Below, in pieces: positions 47,849 through 59,132 of a DNA stretch of 64,000 nucleotides. Both the position numbers and the translations under genes were made by a program. The notes beneath the pieces were generated by a model. The model was not told where the DNA came from. It searched no databases and saw only the letters and a list, made by a program, of their open reading frames with translations. This stretch comes from Utricularia gibba (lineage: Eukaryota > Streptophyta > Magnoliopsida > Lamiales > Lentibulariaceae): the NCBI GenBank assembly GCA_002189035.1, contig NEEC01000027.1, positions 558,001-622,000 on the forward strand. The letters run 5' to 3'. The stretch's first letter is position 1. The number at the start of each line of letters is the position of its first letter.

Positions 47849-49444
47849 TCAAGGCTTTCTGTTATCAAGCCTTTTCTCCTCTTCTTGTTGTTTCCTTTCT
47901 GCTTCTTCTATTTCCCTTGCATCTTCATCCTCTTCTTCCTTGTCATCACGAGCTTCAAACTCTCTTGCAGCTGCCAAAGCTTTTATAACTGGATCTCGCA
48001 GGTCAGAAATCAGACCATCACCCACCTTATACTCCTCTTCATCTCCTATCAAGAACAGTCGCTGGTCTGGTCCCTTGCCCATCGGAACGTCCACTGCCAA
48101 TAGCTTCATATCATACTGCAGAAAAAAAAAAGAGCATATGTTAACAGCTTAGGAATGAAAAATGAACCTCGTTAGCATAGCTATCGAAAATTAAAATAAG
48201 AGGGGTTTAACATGCCCCTGAAGATGACAAATCGACTAATCACCATTCAGAAGAACAAATCACACTTTAAAAAAAAAAAACCTGGCCTTTCTTCTTCTTG
48301 ACCTCAACGCTGACCAAACCTTTCCTCTCCGGACCTTCCACGGGGAAAATTAAAAAGCATCTTTTACTTCTTAACTTGGGGTAGAAATTCCGTAGACTAA
48401 TGCCTCCACCTGACATCACGTATGCTCTCAAATCAGTCCCTGTAAGTGGTGCACCCATGACTTCAAGAATTCCAGCAGATGTATTTAGCCTTCTCATGGC
48501 CATCCTGTATACTTTATCTGGACTAACTGTGTATCTTGAACGCAGCCACAAGCCCTTGATAAGTGTAAAAAAAAAACTTTATGATTTATAAAGACAGCAC
48601 TCAAGATGCAATATAATTCTCCGATCAAACGCTTTAAGCGGCTTTAATCTCCATGCTTTTTCACTACCCTAAATTATTTGTCCCATCGTGGTAAATCCAC
48701 ACATGCTTATGTACATTATTCAAAAGAAGCAAAACAGTCAACCTGAGAACTGGCCCATAGAAGGAAAACAATTCTCTCACTTTTGGACATCATAAGCATA
48801 AGATCAAACAGCGATCTTTATCTCCAACATCGAGCTTAAATAAATATGCATGTATAATGAACAAGAACAATTAGAAAAGGCTAACTCACAGTAAACGCAA
48901 CAACGGCAGATGAAAGAGCCAGGAACCCATATTTCGCCATTCCCTCAGATAAGCCGACAAAAAGAGTAGCAATACCAAACAAGACCCTCCAAAGCAATAT
49001 GCATACGAAAAACCCACCAGCACCCAGAATGACCAGATAATTCCTCCTCCAAAATGCCTCAAGCTGCAGCCTCACTGCTTCCTTATACCGCATCAACGCA
49101 TTCTTTGTGGCCAATACAGGTTTTCCCAGCAACTTTTCGGCAAAATTCTCAGAACTCATTCGATTCTTGAACGAAAAGTGCCTGAGCCCCGTGATATTTC
49201 TAGGCTGTGATATGTTAGCCAGCGGATCAAATCTCCTAGAGACACCTTGCATATTCACCGACGAGGAAAAACAGGCTCTCTGGGAATTAAAGAACCAGGA
49301 ACACAAATTGGGGCTACGGGCGTTGTGCGTACGTTTGATGATACGGGAAATTGCACTGCCGGTGGAACAACCACCCACTGATGGCTTTGAAGAAAAAAAC
49401 AGAATTTGCATGAGCAAAAACCTCGAGGACGAGGGCTTACCCAT
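47849..49444 (-). CDS. Coa1-type mitochondrial inner-membrane protein (cytochrome oxidase assembly family)
   Basis: Three exons, about 350 residues. The start MGKPSSSRFLLMQILFFSSK at 49444 begins a basic, serine-rich presequence (RIIKRTHNARSPNL, FKNRMSSENFAEKLLGKPVL). Two membrane segments follow: NYLVILGAGGFFVCILLWRV with LFGIATLFVG, and YGFLALSSAVVAFT. Exon 2 starts LWLRSRYTVSPDKVYRMAMR, then STSAGILEVMGAPL-like sequence and YVMSGGGISLRNFYPKLRSK. Exon 3 reads YDMKLLAVDVPMGKGPDQRL and ends in an acidic/glutamine coiled tail (EARDDKEEEDEDAREIEEAE). The conserved middle resembles the Coa1/TIM21-like fold; the role in respiratory complex assembly is by family resemblance only. The frame stays open upstream to 49783, but that part has no conserved content. 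Confidence 0.78.
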
Positions 49445-49888
49445 TTCTCGCAAAATCCTTAAAGATTTGACTCCACAGACTAAACAAAGGAGTTCAAATT
49501 CACTGGGATTAGCAGAAAAATCATCAAGTCGCCCAAGAATTTCTATACACCTGCCCCATAACAGAGAATCGAGGGGAGTGAAGCTCCGGCGTGCGGTGGT
49601 CTGCGACACCGCATTCCGATTTTCAAAACCTCGATCAGAAACCTTGGACTCGGAAATCGGAATAGCATTGTAGAAGAGTGGAGTTCGGCCCGGCTCATTA
49701 ACTAACCGGCCAAGCGGCCCCATCCGAATCGGCCCGGCTCGTTTGCACACGCGAGGATCTCGCGCGCGTGTGTGTGCACGCACAACTCGAGCGCATGCCT
49801 TTTGTACTGACGTCTTTCAGACATCGTCTTCGTTGAAAGGGAGTGCATAAATACTGGGACGGCAGCCACTCAGGCAGCCTACCGATCA
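49445..49888. promoter_or_regulatory. Bidirectional promoter region, Coa1-like / dirigent, with TATA-like box and a 12-bp direct repeat
   Basis: 444 bp between divergent starts. A CATAAATA TATA-like box at 49846-49853 lies 36 bp before the dirigent ATG, implying a very short leader. TCGGCCCGGCTC occurs twice, at 49685-49696 and 49729-49740. A CG/GT-rich alternating stretch (gcgcgcgtgtgtgtgc) lies at about 49761-49776. Confidence 0.5.
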
Positions 49889-50509
49889 ATGGCGAAGCTT
49901 GGACCCGCCATCTCCACCGTCTGCTGCCTTCTATGCATTGCCCTGGCAGCAGCTGCGAGCCATGGTGAAGTATCCTCCTCAGTGGATCAGCTTCTCAGGC
50001 ACACCTACCGCCAGTCCTCCACCACCGTAACCAAACTTCAAGTCTACATCCAGGCCTACTTTTCCTCCTCGGAGGCGCATAATCAAACTGTCTACCCTGT
50101 CGCCCAGGCCTCCATCACCGCAAACTCGCCCACCAACTACGGGCAGGTGATCGTGATCGACAACTTGGTGACCATCGGCCCAGACCCTGGCTCACAGCTG
50201 GTGGGGCACTACCAGGGGATGAACACCTACTCGGACATGGCTCAAACAGCTACCACCATGAATATGAACATGGTTTTCACGGCTGGCGAGTTTTACGGTG
50301 GCAGCACCCTCAGCGTGGTAGGGAGGCAACCCATCAACGAGGCTGTCAGGGTTCTGAGTATTGCCGGCGGCACCGAGGTTTTCAGATTGGCCAAGGGTGT
50401 TGTTGTGGCCAGCACGCATTCCCTGGATCCAGTGAAGCGCATAGGCACATACTTGTATGATATGTATGTGGTTACTCCAACCGGGACTCAAGGACCAGCC
50501 GAGGCCTAG
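49889..50509 (+). CDS. Dirigent protein
   Basis: Single exon, 206 residues, typical length. Signal peptide MAKLGPAISTVCCLLCIALA with an alanine-rich cleavage area (AAAASHGE) implies secretion to the apoplast. The dirigent beta-barrel contains TVTKLQVYIQAYFSSS, GQVIVIDNLVTIGPDPGSQL, VGHYQGMNTYSDMA, MNMVFTAGEFYGGSTLSVVG and EVFRLAKGVVVASTHSLDPV. Dirigent proteins guide stereoselective coupling of monolignol radicals into lignans or related products. VIDNLVT is the common dirigent core signature with the expected aspartate. The potential N-glycosylation site NQT lies at about residue 70. The product stereochemistry cannot be predicted. This is the last gene before the satellite array, about 0.5 kb away. 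Confidence 0.93.
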   Translation: MAKLGPAISTVCCLLCIALAAAASHGEVSSSVDQLLRHTYRQSSTTVTKLQVYIQAYFSSSEAHNQTVYPVAQASITANSPTNYGQVIVIDNLVTIGPDPGSQLVGHYQGMNTYSDMAQTATTMNMNMVFTAGEFYGGSTLSVVGRQPINEAVRVLSIAGGTEVFRLAKGVVVASTHSLDPVKRIGTYLYDMYVVTPTGTQGPAEA

Positions 50510-51029
50510 CCAGTCTTCATGAAATGAAATCATCCGTTTTTTTGCACTTTCTTCCTCCAACTGCGTTTCCTGATCGCTTGTGCTCTTTTGCGAGGATGTT
50601 GCAATAAATGCCTTATTCAATGTATATCCTCCATGAAACCATGCTTTTCACTGCTCTGTTCATCAAATCTATGCCGACTGAAAATACGCGATAAGTAGAC
50701 GAATAACCAAAACCAGCTACAGAGAGCAGGCAAATGCGTCAGTGCAGAGCTCTCATAAAATCAGCATTTGACGATGGTGAACTCGAAAAAGTGGAAATCC
50801 TGAAACTCTTCACCATATGCCCTCTTTGGTCAGCTGGTGCTGGAGAGGAATATCCAGCTTGCTGAGATAATGAGTATTATGAATACAACATCATATCCCC
50901 ATATCCATTAATGAAACAGGTAGAGCCTCCTTTATAAGACAACATGATCAAATTGTGATTAAGTTGTTTCTTATGAGCTTCACATTGGCTGGTTGAAGAA
51001 TTGCATATCAAATGAAACACAGATAAATT
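50510..51029. other. Gene/satellite transition
   Basis: Dirigent 3' UTR followed by unique sequence. Faint similarity to the satellite (caattgtg-, agcttcacattgg-like pieces) may already begin around 50940, but I cannot place a clear first copy before about 51030. Confidence 0.4.
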
Positions 51030-51600
51030 GCAATCAATAAATAACATTCTCGTCGAGTTGAGTGTTTTGAGTCGCATCGTTGCGAACGTCCAGACCACTT
51101 TGTAGGAAAACTGAACACAAATATAAGACAATAATTAGAGCTTTGATACATCCTAAGACGAAGAAGCTTTCAACACAAAAGATGATCGACTTAGAATGAC
51201 CTTCAAAACGGTATGCCATGCGTAGCATGACAAATCATGATATGGTAAATATCGACTTGATAACAAATGGTGCACCAGGCCAGCGTGGGGTGTAAGTCGG
51301 AACGTACATGTGACAATGTAAGGGATCATCTTGAAAACAAAAATTTCACATTGTTCAATGAAATGCATATGTTTTGCAAGCGAGAAATCACATTCAAAAG
51401 GAATCGGAAGTGCTGAGTCGCAACATCACGAATGTTGTCACTACTTTGTGGCACAACTGAAGTCTTATATAAGGAAATGATTCGAGCTCTTATGCACACT
51501 CAGACGATGAAGATTGCAACACGAAAAATGACCAGCTCTGAATGACCTTTGAAAAAGTATGCCATGCGCAGGATGACTCCTCATGGTTTGCAAGATATGT
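51030..51600. repeat. Decayed satellite copies at the array edge
   Basis: About one and a half monomers that align to the core but carry many substitutions, largely CG to TG or CA (for example core cgtcgcgaacgtcgtgg versus catcacgaatgttgtca near 51423). The second ends in a 118-bp internal deletion at about 51592. Confidence 0.85.
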
Positions 51601-53302
51601 TTTGCATGCGAGAAATCCCATTCCTGTCGAATCGGAAGTCCCGAGTCACACCATCGCGAACGTCGTGGCCACTTTGTGGCACAATTGAAGGCTAATAGAA
51701 GGCAATAATTCGAGCTCTGATACATTGTCGGACGACAAAGCTTCCAACACGGAAGATGACCGGCTCAGAATGAGCTTTGAAACGGTATCCTGTGCGTAGC
51801 GTGACTCATCACGGTTTGCAAGATATCGACAAGATATTGAACGAGGCAAGAGGCATGCATCATGTGTGCGTAGGAACACACCCGTGGCATTGTAAGGGAT
51901 CGCGTCGAAAACGAAATTTTCACACCTTCCAATGAAATGAATATGTTTTGCAAGCGAGAAATCACATTCGCGTCGAATCGGAAGTCCCGAGTCGCATCGT
52001 CGCGAACGTTGTGGCCAATTTGGGGCACAATTGAAGGCTAAAATACGGCAATAATTCGAGCTCTGATACATCGTCGGACGACAAAGCTTCCAACACGGAA
52101 GATGACCGGCTCAGAATGAGATTTAAAACGTCATGCTGTGCGCAGCGTGACTCATCACGGTTTGCAAGATATTGCAAGATATTGATCGCGGCACGAAGCA
52201 TGCATCAGTTGTGTGTATGAACACACCCGTGGCATTGTAAGGGATCACCTCAAAAATGAAAATTTCACACCTTCCAATGAAATCCATATGTTTTACAAAC
52301 GAGAAATCACATTCGCGTCGAATCGGAAGCCCCGAGTCGAATTATCGCGAACGTCATGGCAACTTTGTGGCACAATTGAAGGCTAATATAAGGAAATAAT
52401 TCGAGCTCTGATAAATCGTCGGACGACGAAGCTTCCATCACGGATGATGACCGCCTCGGAATGAGCTTCGAAACGGTGTGTCGTGCGCAACGCGGGTAAT
52501 CACGGTTTTGAAGATATCGACAAAATACGGAATGGTGCACGAGGTCTACATCAGGTGTGGGTTGGAAAACACCCGTGGCATTGTAAGGGATCGCCTCGAA
52601 AACGAAAATTTCACACCTTCCAATGAAATGCATATGTATTGCATGCGCGAAATCCCATTCCTGTCGAATCGGAAGTCCCGAGTCAAACCATGGCGAACGT
52701 CGTGGCCACTTTGTGGCACAATTGAAGGCTAATAGAAGGCAATAATTCGAGCTCTGATACATTGTCGGACGACAAAGCTTCCAACACGGAAGATGACCGG
52801 CTCAGAATGAGCTTTGAAACGGTATCCTGTGCGTAGCGTGACTTATCACGGTTTGCAAGATATCGACAAGATATTGAACGAGGCACGAGGCATGCATCAT
52901 GTGTGCGTAGGAACACACCCGTGGCATTGTAAGGGATCGCGTCGAAAACAAAAATTTCACACCTTCCAATGAAATGCATATGCTTTGCATGCGAGAAATC
53001 CCATTCCTGTCGAATCGGAAGTCCGAGTCACACCATCGCGAACGTCGTGGCCACTTTGTGGCACAATTGAAGGCTAATAGAAGGCAATAATTAGAGCTCT
53101 GATACATCGTCGGATTACGAAGCTTCCAACACGGAAGATGCTCGGCTAAGAATGAGCTTTGAAACGTCATGCCGTGCGCAGCGTGACTCATCACGGTTTG
53201 CAAGATATCGACAAGATATTGAACGAGGCACGAGGCATGCATCAGGTGTGCGTAAGAACACACCCGTAGCATTGTAAGGGATCGCCTCGAAAACGAAAAT
53301 TT

Positions 53303-56300
53303 CACACCTTCCAATGAAATGCATATGTTTTGCATGCGAGAAATCGCATTCGCGTCGAATCGGAAGTCCCGAATCGCATCGTCGCGATCGTCGTTGCCAC
53401 TTTGTGGCACAATTGATGGCAAATATAAGGCAATAAATCGAGCTCTGATACATCGTCGAACGACGATGCTTCCAACACGGAAGATGACCGCCTTCGAATG
53501 AGCTTCGAAACGGTGTGTCGTGCGCAACGCGGGTAATCACAGTTTTGAAGATATCGACAAAATACGGAATGGTGCACGAGGTCTACATCAGGTGTGGGTT
53601 GTAAGGGATCGCCTCGAAAACGAAAATTTCACACCTTCCAATGAAATCCATATGTCTTGAAAGCGAGAAATCACATTCGCGTCGAATCGGAAGTCCCGAA
53701 TCGCATCGTCGCGATCGTCGTGGCCACTGTGTGCCACAAATGAAGGCTAATATAAGTCAATAATTCATGCTCTCATACATCGTCGGTCGACAAAGCCTCC
53801 AACACGGAAGATGACCGGCTCGGAATGAGCTTCGAAACGGTGTGTCGTGCGCAACGCGGCTCATCACGGTTCTCAAGATATCGACAAAATACGGGATGGT
53901 GCACGAGTCCTGTATCAGGTTTGGGTTGGAACACACCCGACGCATTGTAAGGGATCGCCGCGAAAACGAAAATTTCACACCTTCCAATGAAATGCAAATG
54001 TTTTGCAAGTGAGAAATCACATTCGCGTCTAATCGGAAGTCACGAGTCGCATCGTCACGAACATCGTGGCCACTTTGTGGCATAATTGAAGGCTAATATA
54101 AGGCAATAATTCGAGCTCTGATACATTGTCGGACGACAAAGCTTCCAACACAGAAGATGACCGGCTCAGAATGAGCTTTGAAACGGTATCCTGTGCGTAG
54201 CGTGACTCATCACGGTTTGCAAGATATCGACAAGATATTGAACGAGGCATGAGGCATGCATCATGTGTGCGTAGGAACACACCCGTGGCATTGTAAGGGA
54301 TCGCGTCGAAAACGAAAATTTCACACCTTCCAATGAAATGCATATGTTTTGCATGCGAGAAATCACATTCGCATCGAATCGGAAGTCCCGAGTCGCATCG
54401 TCACGAACGTCGTGGCCAATTTGGGGCACAATTGAAGGCTAAAATACGGCAATAATTCGAGCTCTGATACATCGTCGGACGACAAAGCTTCCAACACGGA
54501 AGATGACCGGCTCAGAATGAGATTTAAAACGTCATGCTGTGCGCAGCGTCACTCATCACGGTTTGCAAGATATTGCAAGATATTGAACGCGGCACGAAGC
54601 ATGCATCAGTTGTGCGTATGAACACACCCGTGGCATTGTAAGGGATCACCTCAAAAATGAAAATTTCACACCTTCCAATGAAATCCATATGTTTTACAAA
54701 CGAGAAATCACATTCGCGTCGAATCGGAAGCCCCGAGTCGAATTATCGCGAACGTCATGGCAACTTTGTGGCACAATTGAAGGCTAATATAAGGAAATAA
54801 TTCGAGCTCTGATAAATCGTCGGACGACGAAGCTTCCATCACGGATGATGACCGCCTCAGAATGAGCTTCGAAACGGTGTGTCGTGCGCAACGCGGGTAA
54901 TCACGGTTTTGAAGATATCGACAAGATATTGAACGAGGCACGAGGCATGCATCAGGTGTGCGTAAGAACACACCCGTGGCATTGTAAGGGATCGCCTCGA
55001 AAACGAAAATTTCACACCTTCCAATGAAATGCATATGTTTTGCATGCGAGAAATCGCATTCGCGTCGAATCGGAAGTCCCGAATCGCATCGTCGCGATCG
55101 TCGTTGCCACTTTGTGGCACAATTGATGGCAAATATAAGGCAATAAATCGAGCTCTGATACATCGTCGAACGACGATGCTTCCAACACGGAAGATGACCG
55201 CCTTCGAATGAGCTTCGAAACGGTGTGTCGTGCGCAACGCGGGTAATCACAGTTTTGAAGATATCGACAAAATACGGAATGGTGCACGAGGTCTACATCA
55301 GGTGTGGGTTGTAAGGGATCGCCTCGAAAACGAAAATTTCACACCTTCCAATGAAATCCATATGTCTTGAAAGCGAGAAATCACATTCGCGTCGAATCGG
55401 AAGTCCCGAATCGCATCGTCGCGATCGTCGTGGCCACTGTGTGCCACAAATGAAGGCTAATATAAGTCAATAATTCATGCTCTCATACATCGTCGGTCGA
55501 CAAAGCCTCCAACACGGAAGATGACCGGCTCGGAATGAGCTTCGAAACGGTGTGTCGTGCGCAACGCGGCTCATCACGGTTCTCAAGATATCGACAAAAT
55601 ACGGGATGGTGCACGAGTCCTGTATCAGGTTTGGGTTGGAACACACCCGACGCATTGTAAGGGATCGCCGCGAAAACGAAAATTTCACACCTTCCAATGA
55701 AATGCAAATGTTTTGCAAGTGAGAAATCACATTCGCGTCTAATCGGAAGTCACGAGTCGCATCGTCACGAACATCGTGGCCACTTTGTGGCATAATTGAA
55801 GGCTAATATAAGGCAATAATTCGAGCTCTGATACATTGTCGGACGACAAAGCTTCCAACACAGAAGATGACCGGCTCAGAATGAGCTTTGAAACGGTATC
55901 CTGTGCGTAGCGTGACTCATCACGGTTTGCAAGATATCGACAAGATATTGAACGAGGCATGAGGCATGCATCATGTGTGCGTAGGAACACACCCGTGGCA
56001 TTGTAAGGGATCGCGTCGAAAACGAAAATTTCACACCTTCCAATGAAATGCATATGTTTTGCATGCGAGAAATCACATTCGCATCGAATCGGAAGTCCCG
56101 AGTCGCATCGTCACGAACGTCGTGGCCAATTTGGGGCACAATTGAAGGCTAAAATACGGCAATAATTCGAGCTCTGATACATCGTCGGACGACAAAGCTT
56201 CCAACACGGAAGATGACCGGCTCAGAATGAGATTTAAAACGTCATGCTGTGCGCAGCGTCACTCATCACGGTTTGCAAGATATTGCAAGATATTGAACGC

Positions 56301-56722
56301 GGCACGAAGCATGCATCAGTTGTGCGTATGAACACACCCGTGGCATTGTAAGGGATCACCTCAAAAATGAAAATTTCACACCTTCCAATGAAATCCATAT
56401 GTTTTACAAACGAGAAATCACATTCGCGTCGAATCGGAAGCCCCGAGTCGAATTATCGCGAACGTCATGGCAACTTTGTGGCACAATTGAAGGCTAATAT
56501 AAGGAAATAATTCGAGCTCTGATAAATCGTCGGACGACGAAGCTTCCATCACGGATGATGACCGCCTCAGAATGAGCTTCGAAACGGTGTGTCGTGCGCA
56601 ACGCGGGTAATCACGGTTTTGAAGATATCGACAAGATATTGAACGAGGCACGAGGCATGCATCAGGTGTGCGTAAGAACACACCCGTGGCATTGTAAGGG
56701 ATCGCCTCGAAAACGAAAATTT
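53303..56722. repeat. Two tandem copies of the five-monomer (1,710 bp) higher-order unit
   Basis: 53303-55012 and 55013-56722 are each five monomers in the same order with the same 327-bp variant at the same place. The blocks read base for base alike over long stretches (for example 53976 onward versus 55686 onward). Confidence 0.9.
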
Positions 56723-59132
56723 CACACCTTCCAATGAAATCCATATGTCTTGATAGCGATAAATCACATTCACGTCGAATCGGAAGTCCCGAGTCGCATC
56801 GTCGCGAACGTCGTGGCCAATTTGGGGCACAATTGAAGGCTAACATACGACAATAATTCGAGCTCTGATACATCGTCGGATGACAAAGCTTCCAACACGG
56901 AAGATGACCGCCTCCGAATGAGCTTCGAAACGGTGTGTCGTGCGCAACGCGGGTAATCACGGTTTTGAAGATATCGACAAAATACGGAATGGTGCACGAG
57001 GTCTACATCAGGTGTGGGTTGGAAAACACCCGTGGCATTGTAAGGGATCGCCTCGAAAACGAAAATTTCACACCTTCCAATGAAATGCATGCGCGAAATC
57101 CCATTCCTGTCTAATCGGAAGTCCCGAGTCAAACCATCGCGAACGTCGTGGCCACTTTGTGGCACAATTGAAGGCTAATAGAAGGCAATAATTCGAGCTC
57201 TGATACATTGTCGGACGACAAAGCTTCCAACACGGAAGATGACCGGCTCAGAATGAGCTTTGAAACGGTATCCTGTGCGTAGCGTGACTCATCACGGTTT
57301 GCAAGATATCGACAAGATATTGAACGAGGCAAGAGGCATGCATCAGTTGTGCGTATGAACACACCCGTGGCATTGTAAGGGATCGCGTCGAAAACGAAAT
57401 TTTCACACCTTCCAATGAAATGAATATGTTTTGCAAGCGAGAAATCACATTCGCGTCGAATCGGAAGTCCCGAGTCGCATCGTCGCGAACGTTGTGGCCA
57501 ATTTGGGGCACAATTGAAGGCTAAAATACGGCAATAATTCGAGCTCTGATACATCGTCGGACGACAAAGCTTCCAACACGGAAGATGACCGGCTCAGAAT
57601 GAGATTTAAAACGTCATGCTGTGCGCAGCGTGACTCATCACGGTTTGCAAGATATTGCAAGATATTGATCGCGGCACGAAGCATGCATCAGTTGTGTGTA
57701 TGAACACACCCGTGGCATTGTAAGGGATCACCTCAAAAATGAAAATTTCACACCTTCCAATGAAATCCATATGTTTTACAAACGAGAAATCACATTCGCG
57801 TCGAATCGGAAGCCCCGAGTCGAATTATCGCGAACGTCATGGCAACTTTGTGGCACAATTGAAGGCTAATATAAGGAAATAATTCGAGCTCTGATAAATC
57901 GTCGGACGACGAAGCTTCCATCACGGATGATGACCGCCTCGGAATGAGCTTCGAAACGGTGTGTCGTGCGCAACGCGGGTAATCACGGTTTTGAAGATAT
58001 CGACAAAATACGGAATGGTGCACGAGGTCTACATCAGGTGTGGGTTGGAAAACACCCGTGGCATTGTAAGGGATCGCCTCGAAAACGAAAATTTCACACC
58101 TTCCAATGAAATCCATATGTCTTGATAGCGAGAAATCACATTCACGTTGAATCGGAAGTCCCGAGTCGCATCGTCGCGAACGTCGTGGCCAATTTGGGGC
58201 ACAATTGAAGGCTAACATACGACAATAATTCGAGCTCTGATACATCGTCGGATGACAAAGCTTCCAACACGGAAGATGACCGCCTCCGAATGAGCTTCGA
58301 AACGGTGTGTCGTGCGCTACGTGGCTCATCACGGTTTTCAAGATATCGATAAAATACAGAATGGTGCACGAGGCATGCATCATGTGTGCGTAGGAACACA
58401 CCCGTGGCTTTGTAAGGGATCGCGTCGAAAACAAAAATTTCACACCTTCCAATGAAATGCATATGCTTTGCATGCGAGAAATCCCATTCCTGTCGAATCG
58501 GAAGTCCCGAGTCAAACCATGGCGAACGTCGTGGCCACTTTGTGGCACAATTGAAGGCTAATAGAAGGCAATAATTCGAGCTCTGATACATTGTCGGACG
58601 ACAAAGCTTCCAACACGGAAGATGACCGGCTCAGAATGAGCTTTGAAACGGTATCCTGTGCGTAGCGTGACTTATCACGGTTTGCAAGATATCGACAAGA
58701 TATTGAACGAGGCACGAGGCATGCATCATGTGTGCGTAGGAACACACCCGTGGCATTGTAAGGGATCGCGTCGAAAACAAAAATTTCACACCTTCCAATG
58801 AAATGCATATGCTTTGCATGCGAGAAATCCCATTCCTGTCGAATCGGAAGTCCCGAGTCACACCATCGCGAACGTCGTGGCCACTTTGTGGCACAATTGA
58901 AGGCTAATAGAAGGCAATAATTAGAGCTCTGATACATCGTCGGATTACGAAGCTTCCAACACGGAAGATGCTCGGCTAAGAATGAGCTTTGAAACGTCAT
59001 GCCGTGCGCAGCGTGACTCATCACGGTTTGCAAGATATCGACAAGATATTGAACGAGGCACGAGGCATGCATCAGGTGTGCGTAAGAACACACCCGTAGC
59101 ATTGTAAGGGATCGCCTCGAAAACGAAAATTT

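Noticed and set aside
49445-49783. N-terminal extension of the Coa1-like protein (frame open for 113 codons upstream)
   Set aside because: It crosses the promoter repeats and lacks conserved content, while the ATG at 49444 begins a good mitochondrial presequence.
53340-53385. Possible CENP-B-box-like motif in ttcgcgtcgaatcgg
   Set aside because: Spacing and the fixed A of the box do not fit; it is off by one position and plants lack a proven CENP-B system.
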